A stretch of DNA of 6,117 nucleotides from Bacillota bacterium (GTDB lineage Bacteria; Bacillota; Dethiobacteria; DTU022; UBA8154), in assembly GCA_003456095.1 (NCBI GenBank), contig DMPF01000135.1, positions 1 through 6,117 of the forward strand, given 5' to 3'. Of this stretch, positions 1-4,598 are shown one piece after another. A model generated the notes under the pieces. That model saw nothing but the letters and a program-made list of their open reading frames with translations, ran no database searches and was not told the origin of the DNA. The stretch's first letter is position 1. Every line of letters begins with the position of its first letter. A program made the position numbers and the translations under genes.

Positions 1-71
1 AGGGTTTTCTTATCCTGTGACTGCCAATACACGAAATCGTCCCACGCTTCATCAAACCATACTTTTTTCAT
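1..71 (-). CDS. yoeB: YoeB-family mRNA interferase toxin, N-terminal fragment cut by the window edge
   Basis: Only the first 23 codons plus two bases lie in the window. They read MKKVWFDEAWDDFVYWQSQD and then KKT. This matches the conserved N-terminus of YoeB/Txe toxins (an aromatic residue near position 5, then WDD and YW before an acidic/basic stretch). YoeB is a RelE-fold endoribonuclease that cleaves mRNA in the ribosomal A site and is held inactive by its antitoxin. Its ATG (71-69) overlaps the antitoxin stop in an ATGA arrangement, so the two are translationally coupled in one minus-strand operon. The catalytic C-terminal residues lie outside the window, so whether the toxin is intact cannot be judged. 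Confidence 0.85.
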   Translation of the reverse strand, partial: MKKVWFDEAWDDFVYWQSQDKKT

Positions 72-325
72 TCGCCCTCTGCCTCGACAGGCTCATGCTC
101 TACGCCTTTTCCGGCGTTCAGTGCCGCAATGCCGCGCCGCAAGTGTGCCATATTGCTTTCGCTGTAAAACGGGTCAGCGGACAGTTCAAACGGTATACGC
201 CTCTCTCTGGCAACCTTTTTCAGAAATATATTGATTGCCGTTGACATGCTTAACCCAATATCATCAAAAGTCTGTTCCGCGCCTTTCTTCACGTCATCAT
301 CAACACGCAAGCTAATCTGTGCCAT
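68..325 (-). CDS. RelB/DinJ-family antitoxin, partner of the YoeB-like toxin
   Basis: An 85-residue protein. The chosen start is the ATG at 325-323 (MAQISLRVDDD), because GAAAGGAGTG lies just upstream at about 331-340. A longer reading frame to 373 would add 16 residues but would run across the -10 region. Residues 1 to about 50 (ISLRVDDDVKKGAEQ, then LSMSTAINIFLKKV) are a typical RelB/DinJ ribbon-helix-helix DNA-binding and dimerisation domain. The C-terminal part (SESNMAHLRRGIAALNAGKG) is the flexible toxin-wrapping segment seen in antitoxins of YoeB-type toxins. It should neutralise the toxin and, with it, repress its own promoter. The gene overlaps the toxin start by 3 bp. Family assignment is strong; the exact subfamily name is less sure. 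Confidence 0.9.
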   Translation of the reverse strand: MAQISLRVDDDVKKGAEQTFDDIGLSMSTAINIFLKKVARERRIPFELSADPFYSESNMAHLRRGIAALNAGKGVEHEPVEAEGE

Positions 326-351
326 AATATCACTCCTTTCTTGCTGCCTGT

Positions 352-380
352 AGTATGCCATACCCAAAAGCAAGTGTCAA
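352..380 (-). promoter_or_regulatory. Promoter and probable autoregulatory operator of the relB-yoeB operon
   Basis: Read on the minus strand, a perfect TTGACA (380-375) is followed after exactly 17 bp by CATACT (357-352, 4 of 6 matches to the -10 consensus). The near-perfect palindrome GTATGCCATAC (353-363) covers the -10 box, where a ribbon-helix-helix antitoxin would be expected to bind. The nonamer TAGTATGCC at 351-359 recurs at 421-429, exactly 70 bp away in the same orientation, and GGCATAC appears inverted at 452-458. These may be further half-sites. Promoter geometry is seen directly; the operator role is inferred. Confidence 0.7.
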
Positions 381-514
381 GCATTTTGCTTTTATTTTAC
401 TATACATTTACTGTGTTTTATAGTATGCCCCACGGTCTATCAATCAACACAGGCATACCATATCACGGATCAGCGCAAGCGCAAGAAGAAAGGGTGTCCG
501 ATGATGAAATATAT

Positions 515-543
515 GATAGAATTATGGCAAAGTAGAGTATAAT
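515..543 (+). promoter_or_regulatory. Possible promoter of the mntA-hepT operon
   Basis: A perfect TATAAT at 538-543 lies 30 bp before the mntA-like start and 18 bp before its ribosome binding site. The -35 position (GATAGA with a 17-bp spacer) is a poor match and there is no extended -10 TG, so an activator or a different start site cannot be excluded. An open frame ending at 535 with the residues DEIYDRIMAK crosses this region, but I see no sign that it is a gene. Confidence 0.4.
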
Positions 544-573
544 AATAGGATAGAGACATGGGAGGCAAGTTGG

Positions 574-915
574 ATGGGGCTGGAAATTATACGGGAAATA
601 TACAAAAAAAAGGCAGACGCCAGGGAAAAAACCAGGATAAATACAATCGGGCAGCTCTGCGCGGCCTTGGAAAAACTTGCGCAAGAGGTATCATTTGCGG
701 AAGCCTATATCTTTGGCTCAGTGATTAAACCATATCGCTTTGGCGATGCTTCCGATCTGGATATTGCCTTTAAGGAGTTGGAGCGGGACAGGTTATATAC
801 AGTAATCAGCTTCTTAAGCGACTATCTCCAAAGGGAGGTAAACGCTGTTCATATGGAAGATGTACATTTTCAGGAAAAAATCGTAAGGGAAGGTATGCGA
901 TGGAAGAGAGAATAA
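574..915 (+). CDS. mntA: MntA-like minimal nucleotidyltransferase antitoxin
   Basis: A 113-residue protein. The ATG at 574 is preceded by GGAGG (561-565) at 8-bp spacing. Residues 44-65 (AYIFGSV...DLDIAF) form the nucleotidyltransferase signature: G48-S49, then D61 and D63 of the DxD metal-binding pair. The spacing between GS and the first D is 11, one longer than the usual 10. In the MntA-HepT system MntA transfers AMP to a tyrosine of the HepT toxin and so inactivates it. Pairing here with a HepT-like gene, in a 16-bp overlap, supports that role. Where the family normally has a third acidic residue in a VDxV strand, this protein has N90 (REVNAV), so activity may be altered. The first 25 or so residues are highly charged and add a short N-terminal extension. 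Confidence 0.85.
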   Translation: MGLEIIREIYKKKADAREKTRINTIGQLCAALEKLAQEVSFAEAYIFGSVIKPYRFGDASDLDIAFKELERDRLYTVISFLSDYLQREVNAVHMEDVHFQEKIVREGMRWKRE

Positions 916-1370
916 AGGTGCTTTTGGCTGAGCTTGATGCTCAAGGGAGGGAGATCCTGAGGCTCCATGCTTCCATCGAAAATAAGGTCCAGCTGTTGCG
1001 CGGCGTTCCGGAGAACGAGGATCTGACCGTAAGTTTGGCTTATAAACTGCATAACCTTTATTCCGCCTATGAAAATATGTTTAAACTTGTGGCTGGTTTT
1101 TTTGAAAACCAGATCGAAGATTTCGGCAGTTACCATCTGAGCCTGCTCAAAAGAATGTTGCTGGCGATAGAAGGGATCAGACCGGCCATGCTGACGGAAG
1201 ACACTTACCGGATATTGGATGAGCTGAGGGGGTTCAGGCATGTTTTCAGGCATGCCTACAGTTATCAGCTCGATGCGGAACGGATTGTCAGGTTGGCAGA
1301 TAAGTCTGTCAGGCTTAAACAAATATTCTCCGGGGATTTCGAGGATTTTACAGGCAAATTAAGACGGTGA
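900..1370 (+). CDS. hepT: HepT-like HEPN ribonuclease toxin
   Basis: A 156-residue, mostly helical protein. The ATG at 900 is preceded by AAGGGAAGG (about 885-893) at a suitable spacing. Residues 113-120 read RHVFRHAY, a complete R-X4-H-X-Y HEPN RNase motif with R113 and H118 as expected catalytic residues and Y120 as the tyrosine AMPylated in characterised HepT proteins. The N-terminal helix pair and the VSLAYKLHNLYSAYENMFKL helix are typical of this family. HepT proteins cleave RNA and stop growth unless modified by MntA. The gene overlaps mntA by 16 bp, which implies coupled translation. Length is normal for the family, and the C-terminal DFEDFTGKL segment resembles the usual end. However, the stop codon TGA (1368-1370) overlaps the first bases of a mobile palindrome, so the last one or two residues and the native terminator may have been replaced. 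Confidence 0.88.
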   Translation: MEERIKVLLAELDAQGREILRLHASIENKVQLLRGVPENEDLTVSLAYKLHNLYSAYENMFKLVAGFFENQIEDFGSYHLSLLKRMLLAIEGIRPAMLTEDTYRILDELRGFRHVFRHAYSYQLDAERIVRLADKSVRLKQIFSGDFEDFTGKLRR

Positions 1371-1506
1371 CAGGGGACGGTTCTTCAAGGGTTCAATCGG
1401 AAGTTTTGCGCCGAGAAAAGGCTCAACTGTCAGCTAATGATAGCAAACAGTTGAGCCTTAAACAACACCTGCGCAAAATTTTTGATTGCCCAAGAAGAAC
1501 GATGTC
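1369..1506. repeat. 138-bp nested palindrome, probable REP/RAYT-type mobile hairpin element
   Basis: The element starts GACAGGGGACGGTTCTT and ends GAAGAACGATGTC, a damaged inverse of its start. Pairings read directly: GACA 1369-1372 with TGTC 1503-1506; GTTCTTC 1380-1386 with GAAGAAC 1494-1500; GGG 1389-1391 with CCC 1489-1491; CAATC 1394-1398 with GATTG 1484-1488; TTTTGCGC 1404-1411 with GCGCAAAA 1471-1478; AAGGCTCAACTGT 1418-1430 with ACAGTTGAGCCTT 1447-1459 (13 bp, perfect); and GCTA 1433-1436 with TAGC 1441-1444 around an ATGA loop. One long imperfect hairpin thus spans the whole stretch. Such hairpins are substrates of Y1/HUH RAYT transposases, and a fossil of one lies downstream. It may also act as the transcription terminator for hepT, although no U-tract follows the inner stem. 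Confidence 0.8.
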
Positions 1507-1707
1507 GCTAAAGATAGCCTGTGGAGTTTGAATCTTTTTTATCTCGCTTTTATGATGGAAAAACATTTCTTGCGATCTTGCTTTAAGCTTAAATTTAGGG
1601 GAAGTTACGCAAATATCCTGTTATTAGACAAAGTTCCCCCCTCTCCCAACAGGCCTGGCTGTACATATTCAGTTTCCAATCTTTCATGGTGAGGCCCCTC
1701 TATAAGA
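1503..1707. other. AT-leaning stretch without a recognisable gene
   Basis: No credible gene is visible. A 68-codon open frame starts inside the palindrome but has no ribosome binding site and no recognisable sequence. Its end (NRPGCTYSVSNL, about 1650-1685) loosely resembles the PGxxYHV start of RAYT transposases, so this may be badly decayed 5' sequence of the pseudogene that follows. GCTAAAGATAGC at 1507-1518 nearly repeats the palindrome apex GCTAATGATAGC (1433-1444). Confidence 0.5.
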
Positions 1708-1876
1708 GATTTTAAGTTGTGATCTTTACGGCTATCGCTTGATGAGCAAGCATATCCATCTACTGCTCCAGGAAGGCCGGGAAACGATCGCTCAGATTAT
1801 GAAGCGAATTGGCGCGAGCTATATATATTGGCACAACATGAAATATGAGCGGTGCGGTCATTTATTTTAAGACCGG
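1708..1876 (+). pseudogene. Fossil of a Y1/HUH (IS200-like, RAYT-type) transposase
   Basis: The frame from 1727 reads YGYRLMSKHIHLLLQEGRET and continues IAQIMKRIGASYIYWHNMKYERCGHLF before a TAA at 1868-1870. This is the core of REP-associated tyrosine transposases, with the HUH metal-binding pair HIH (1751-1759) still present. The following codons give D-R (1871-1876), so the stop most likely replaced the glutamine of the usual HLFQDR motif by CAA-to-TAA. Upstream, DFKL (1708-1719) fits the residues that normally precede YGYRLM, but it is separated by 7 extra bases, a frameshift. The N-terminal portion and the C-terminal helix with the catalytic tyrosine are missing. No start codon or RBS is usable. 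It cannot be functional, but its family matches the adjoining palindrome. Confidence 0.8.
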
Positions 1877-1895
1877 AGGATCTCTATCCTTGGGG

Positions 1896-2145
1896 TTAAC
1901 CGGACAAGAACGGATTAACAGCTTGAATGCCTTCATATAATTGGTTTGCATTGAGATCTTCCGTCCAGATATTTTGGCAACCCATTTCCTTGGCACTGCA
2001 AATAATCATGGCCTTCCAAAAAGATATTTTATGGCGATTCTGAAACGAGCGCCATGGCACGCCGGTTTTTTTCGGTACTGCTTACATCATAAGCATAAAT
2101 TAGAATGTTAGTATCCACAAACTGAAGCTCAGTATCACCTGGCAT
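1896..2145 (-). pseudogene. vapC: Broken VapC-like PIN-domain toxin
   Basis: The ATG at 2145-2143 overlaps the antitoxin gene by 11 bp. The first 38 codons read MPGDTELQFVDTNILIYAYD and on to NRRAMALV, a PIN-domain start with catalytic D11 in DTN, then hit TAA at 2031-2029. In a shifted frame from about 2042, the sequence RHKISFWKAMIICSAKEMGC, then IWTEDLNANQLYEGIQAVNPF, resumes the C-terminal half and ends at 1896. Together the two pieces make about 85 residues against roughly 130-140 for intact relatives, so about 50 central residues, including the second catalytic acid, are gone. The usual SFWDA aspartate is K here. VapC proteins are Mg-dependent RNases; this one should be dead. Confidence 0.85.
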
Positions 2146-2377
2146 GTAAATCTTCTCTTTTCCAAGCCATTTTCCCCTTTACCCCCAGGTCGAACCCTTT
2201 TCCCATGGCTGCAAGCTGCCTATCCTTTGCTTTACGATAAGCTTCATCATTTTCAACAATGTCTTTCAGAGTTTCTGCCAGAAGGCGGGAAAGGGATGAT
2301 TGCCTGTTTATAGCAATATGTTTTGCTTTTATTAAAACGTCCCGGGGAACCGATATGGTAACATTTTGTTTTTCCAT
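2135..2377 (-). CDS. vapB: VapB/CopG-type ribbon-helix-helix antitoxin, now without a working toxin
   Basis: An 80-residue protein. The start is the ATG at 2377-2375 (MEKQNVTISVP), because GGAGGTG (2390-2384) sits 6 bp upstream. An in-frame ATG five codons earlier lies on the far side of that site. Residues 4-12 (QNVTISVPR) form the DNA-binding beta strand and the following helices (VLIKAKHIAINRQ, SLSRLLAETLKDIVE) complete the ribbon-helix-helix fold. The C-terminal tail (GKMAWKREDLHAR) is the usual toxin-binding end. Its frame is intact, and its RBS and promoter are retained, although the PIN toxin directly after it is broken. It may persist as a repressor, as an antitoxin to a related toxin elsewhere, or simply be recent debris. 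Confidence 0.85.
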   Translation of the reverse strand: MEKQNVTISVPRDVLIKAKHIAINRQSSLSRLLAETLKDIVENDEAYRKAKDRQLAAMGKGFDLGVKGKMAWKREDLHAR

Positions 2378-2399
2378 TGCCTTCACCTCCACGTAAATA

Positions 2400-2428
2400 A
2401 GTGTAGCACATTATACGTGAAGCCGCAA
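2400..2428 (-). promoter_or_regulatory. Promoter and possible operator of the vapB operon
   Basis: On the minus strand, TTGCGG (2428-2423) and TACACT (2405-2400) are 17 bp apart, and TG one base upstream of the -10 makes it an extended -10 promoter. The predicted transcript would start close to 2393, only about 15 bases before the ATG but with room for the RBS. An interrupted inverted repeat, ATAA-G-TGT-AGC-ACA-TTAT (about 2397-2414), overlaps the -10 and is a reasonable site for antitoxin autorepression. Confidence 0.6.
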
Positions 2429-2517
2429 GACTATATCCTCTCTTTATTTCCTTCAAGCCGCCGCTCACTTTGCCGGCAGCACCTCGGCCAGCACCACTCG
2501 CGCTACGCTGCTTAGGT

Positions 2518-2532
2518 CTGCTATAATAGCAG
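2518..2532. repeat. Perfect 15-bp palindrome
   Basis: CTGCTATAATAGCAG has 7-bp arms around a single A. It contains TATAAT (2522-2527), but no -35 box stands at the right distance on the plus strand. It lies in the otherwise gene-free stretch between the vapB promoter and the next small ORF. A protein-binding site is possible; no function can be assigned. Confidence 0.4.
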
Positions 2533-2595
2533 GAGATGCACACTTGTTTCTGCCATCACCCATGAGGGATAAAGACAGACGGGGCGATTGCCGCT

Positions 2596-2724
2596 ATGGA
2601 TACCGAGATAGAGGAGTTGATGCGCCATTTAGATCGCCAGGCGGTAGCAAAGAGACTGAAGAAGCGGCTTGAAACTATTGGCTTCCGGGTAGAAATACAG
2701 GATATGGAAAGACCTGCCGCTTAA
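2596..2724 (+). CDS. Small hypothetical protein or 3' remnant of a larger gene
   Basis: Forty-two codons from an ATG at 2596, reading MDTEIEELMRHLDRQAVAKR, then LKKRLETIGFRVEIQDMERPAA. The first 30 residues look like an amphipathic, highly charged helix, followed by a short strand (FRVEIQ). No convincing ribosome binding site precedes the ATG, and the frame stays open upstream to 2566, so the piece may be the tail of a decayed protein. The pattern of basic helix, G-F-x-V-x-I strand and Pro-Ala-Ala end reminds me of C-terminal tails of some transposases, but this is too weak to name. It may be non-functional. Confidence 0.35.
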   Translation: MDTEIEELMRHLDRQAVAKRLKKRLETIGFRVEIQDMERPAA

Positions 2725-2891
2725 ACGCTTATTTTCGAGGGAGGTGAGCTTTATTATCAGCGATATTTACAGAAGAGCTTACGACCTGATTTTCCGCCGC
2801 CGGCCTGAAGCGCATACCCATTATCTGCCCCACAATTACAAGTCGCTTATAAGCATAACCGGAATGTGCAACGCAAATCTGCAGGAAGATT

Positions 2892-3140
2892 GTGCAACTG
2901 TTCGACCGCCTGGTGGGTGGTTGTTTTTCGGCTGAGGACCGGGCCAGGAAAGCGTTTTACGGTCACAACCGTTTCGGAAGTCAGGAGTTGTTACCCCTGA
3001 CTTCCATCACGCTGGCTATTGTGGAATGTGAAGAGCAAAAGGATTACGGGTTACTGGCGGAGACTGCGGCACAGCTGAAGAAGCATGCCAAGGCAATACC
3101 TGGCAGCATTTTTGTCAAGGACAGACGTGCAAAGAAATAG
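2892..3140 (+). CDS. Hypothetical protein, possibly the 3' part of a truncated gene
   Basis: Eighty-two codons from a GTG at 2892 with AGGA at 2883-2886 as a modest ribosome binding site. The protein contains LFDRLVGGCFSAEDRARKAF, YGHNRFGSQELLPLTSITLA, then IVECEEQKDYGLLAETAAQL and a basic end. The composition is that of a real soluble protein with several helices. The coding-like sequence already begins before the GTG (frame open from 2859, reading TQICRKIV), which suggests that the true start has been lost and that this is a C-terminal portion. The preceding plus-strand frame (2744 to about 2890, VSFIISDIYRRAYDLIF) is not recognisable and could be part of the same decayed gene in another frame. 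I do not recognise the family. Confidence 0.5.
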   Translation: MQLFDRLVGGCFSAEDRARKAFYGHNRFGSQELLPLTSITLAIVECEEQKDYGLLAETAAQLKKHAKAIPGSIFVKDRRAKK

Positions 3141-3214
3141 ATCTCAAAATAGAGCAGTTACGTTCTCCTGATAAAACGGAGTTCCTTATTATTTTACAGA
3201 TTTGTGTTAATGCC

Positions 3215-3230
3215 TTAACATTCACTTTAA
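3215..3230. promoter_or_regulatory. Palindrome upstream of the MFS gene, possible operator
   Basis: TGTTAATGCCTTAACA has perfect 6-bp arms around TGCC and ends 18 bp before the transporter start codon. The gap 3141-3248 contains a TATTAT (3187-3192) as a candidate -10 without a good -35. A repressor site is possible but not demonstrated. Confidence 0.35.
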
Positions 3231-3248
3231 CAGGAGCTGAACGAACGG

Positions 3249-4409
3249 ATGCTGAAGTCAAAGAGCAGCAAAGTTGCCTCTTTGTTGGTTTCGCACTGGG
3301 CCAATGACGGATATGCCGTTATCCTTTCGCCGCTGCTTGTGGTGCTTTCCCTGGAATTCGGCATTACGACGCTGCAGGCCGCCCAGATTATGAGCGTTTA
3401 CTCCATCGCCTCCGCGGTCGGCCAACTGCCCATTTCCCTGTGGGGGGATTACTCGGGCCGGCCCAGGGATCTGCTCGCCGCCGGTATAGTGCTGCTTTCC
3501 CTTGGTCTTTTGGGCTGGGGCTGGAGCACGGGGTATCACTGGCTGCTGCTGTTTGCTTTCGTGGGCGGTTTGGGTTTCAGCGGCTATCACCCGATCAGTA
3601 TGAATCTGATGACCCAGCAGTTCGGTGACAAAAAGGGTTTCTCCCTGGGGCTGCATACGATGGCCGGCTCCGTAGGCGCCACCATGGTTCCCGTGATCAT
3701 CGGTGTGTTCAGCGAGGCGTGGCGCCTGGGCGTAATCCTGCTGGCGATTCCCGGATTCCTCAGCGCCCTTTGGATTATACTGGCTTTCGGCAATTTCCGC
3801 AATTCGGAGCTGCGGGGCGGGGAGCTGGCCCTATCCTTGAAAAAGACAGTCCTTAGCCCCATGTTGCTGTTGGTTTCCGGCCTATCCGGAATCAACCAGA
3901 TGGTTTATATAGGCTCCATCACCTTTCTTCCCCTCTTTTTTGCCGATCGCTTTGGCTGGAGCCCTGCCGCCATCGGCACCCTTATCGGCGCCTTCCACTT
4001 CAGCGCCCTGGTGTCGCAGCCCCTTTTCGGTTATCTATCCGATCTGATGAGCCGCAACCGCCTTATTTTTTGCGTCGGCGCTGTCACCTTTTTATGCTGT
4101 TTCTTTATCTTCCTTTCCCGCAGCCCGATCTTCTCGGCAGCTCTGGGTGTGCTGACCGGAGCCTGTGTGCTGGCGATGCGCACCCTTACTATCGCCAAGG
4201 TTTCCGATATCGCCAACGCGGAAACCAGGAGCGCGGCAATCGCTGTCGGCTTTACCTTTGGCGGGATTATGGGTGCCGTGGCCCCTTTACTGGGTGGATA
4301 CCTGCAGCAGGCTTATTCTTATGAGGTGGCTTTCCTCGTATTCGGCCTTTCCATCATCATAGGCCTGGGCTTCATTGCGGCGCAGAGCCGGCTGGGGAAG
4401 AAAATTTAG
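3249..4409 (+). CDS. MFS efflux transporter, fosmidomycin-resistance (Fsr)-like
   Basis: A 386-residue integral membrane protein with about 12 hydrophobic helices and a short cytoplasmic loop near residues 182-200 between the two halves. Features shared with the Fsr group are SHxxND at 15-20, the helix 2-3 loop with GDYSGR (66-71), the glycine-rich helix ending GYHP at 112-115, and the following GLHTMAGSVGATMVP segment (134-148). A second motif-A-like loop, GYLSDLMSRNR, lies at 261-271. Members of this group export small drugs or metabolites by proton antiport. The substrate here cannot be told. The ATG at 3249 is the first usable start; AGGAG (3232-3236) is 12 bp away, longer than ideal. The gene stands alone on the plus strand, with no clear hairpin terminator after it. 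Confidence 0.85.
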   Translation: MLKSKSSKVASLLVSHWANDGYAVILSPLLVVLSLEFGITTLQAAQIMSVYSIASAVGQLPISLWGDYSGRPRDLLAAGIVLLSLGLLGWGWSTGYHWLLLFAFVGGLGFSGYHPISMNLMTQQFGDKKGFSLGLHTMAGSVGATMVPVIIGVFSEAWRLGVILLAIPGFLSALWIILAFGNFRNSELRGGELALSLKKTVLSPMLLLVSGLSGINQMVYIGSITFLPLFFADRFGWSPAAIGTLIGAFHFSALVSQPLFGYLSDLMSRNRLIFCVGAVTFLCCFFIFLSRSPIFSAALGVLTGACVLAMRTLTIAKVSDIANAETRSAAIAVGFTFGGIMGAVAPLLGGYLQQAYSYEVAFLVFGLSIIIGLGFIAAQSRLGKKI

Positions 4410-4431
4410 GGGATCGTCGCAACGCGGATTG

Positions 4432-4469
4432 CCTGTAATTCTGTAATATTCCTGCAATTCTGTAATATT
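4432..4469. repeat. Two adjacent 19-bp direct repeats
   Basis: CCTGTAATTCTGTAATATT (4432-4450) is followed without a gap by CCTGCAATTCTGTAATATT (4451-4469), 18 of 19 bases identical. Each copy also holds a shorter internal repeat of CTGTAAT/CTGCAAT type. They end 14 bp before the -35 box of the stress-protein promoter, at a position suited to regulator binding. Confidence 0.65.
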
Positions 4470-4485
4470 ATTGTTGAATAATATT
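4464..4485. promoter_or_regulatory. AT-rich inverted repeat abutting the usp promoter
   Basis: AATATTATT (4464-4472) and AATAATATT (4477-4485) are perfect 9-bp arms around GTTG. The right arm overlaps the first two bases of the -35 box. The arms hold only A and T, so a dimeric regulator site is more likely than a terminator for the upstream transporter gene, although the latter cannot be excluded. Confidence 0.45.
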
Positions 4486-4512
4486 GAAAAAGAGCAAAAT
4501 ATATGCTACACT
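4484..4512 (+). promoter_or_regulatory. Promoter of the universal stress protein gene
   Basis: TTGAAA (4484-4489) and TACACT (4507-4512) are separated by 17 bp, with TG at 4504-4505 giving an extended -10. Transcription would begin near 4519 and leave a leader of about 80 bases. The leader starts with a short GC-rich hairpin (ACCGG 4522-4526 with CCGGT 4534-4538) and ends with the RBS at 4585-4589. The promoter fits the vegetative sigma factor; no alternative-sigma signature is visible. Confidence 0.7.
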
Positions 4513-4598
4513 TTGAAAAAAACCGGGTCAGGTCCGGTCGCGTCAATTCCGGGGGAAGCATCCCTGCCCGCAAATTTTAAAGCGAGGAGTGATTAGCT

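Noticed and set aside
341..535. Plus-strand open frame ending in ERVSDDEIYDRIMAK
   Set aside because: It starts within the relB promoter on the other strand, has no ribosome binding site and no recognisable family. At best the last 25 codons are a remnant.
870..1322. 150-codon minus-strand open frame opposite hepT
   Set aside because: It is the antisense shadow of the mntA-hepT coding sequence, with no start signal and no family resemblance.
1418..1459. The 13-bp stem read as a simple rho-independent terminator
   Set aside because: The stem is perfect, but no U-run follows on either strand. The flanking arms keep pairing outward for another 50 bp on each side, so it is better seen as part of the mobile palindrome.
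1486..1692. 68-codon ORF downstream of the palindrome
   Set aside because: It begins inside the palindrome, has no RBS and gives no recognisable protein.
2253..2543. Minus-strand ORF overlapping vapB in another frame
   Set aside because: It covers the vapB promoter and RBS and has a low-complexity, arginine/glycine-rich translation. It is a shadow frame.
3161..3186. Hairpin CTCC/GGAG after the 2892-3140 frame as terminator
   Set aside because: Only 4 bp of stem with a 9-base loop and a weak T-rich tail; too feeble to call.
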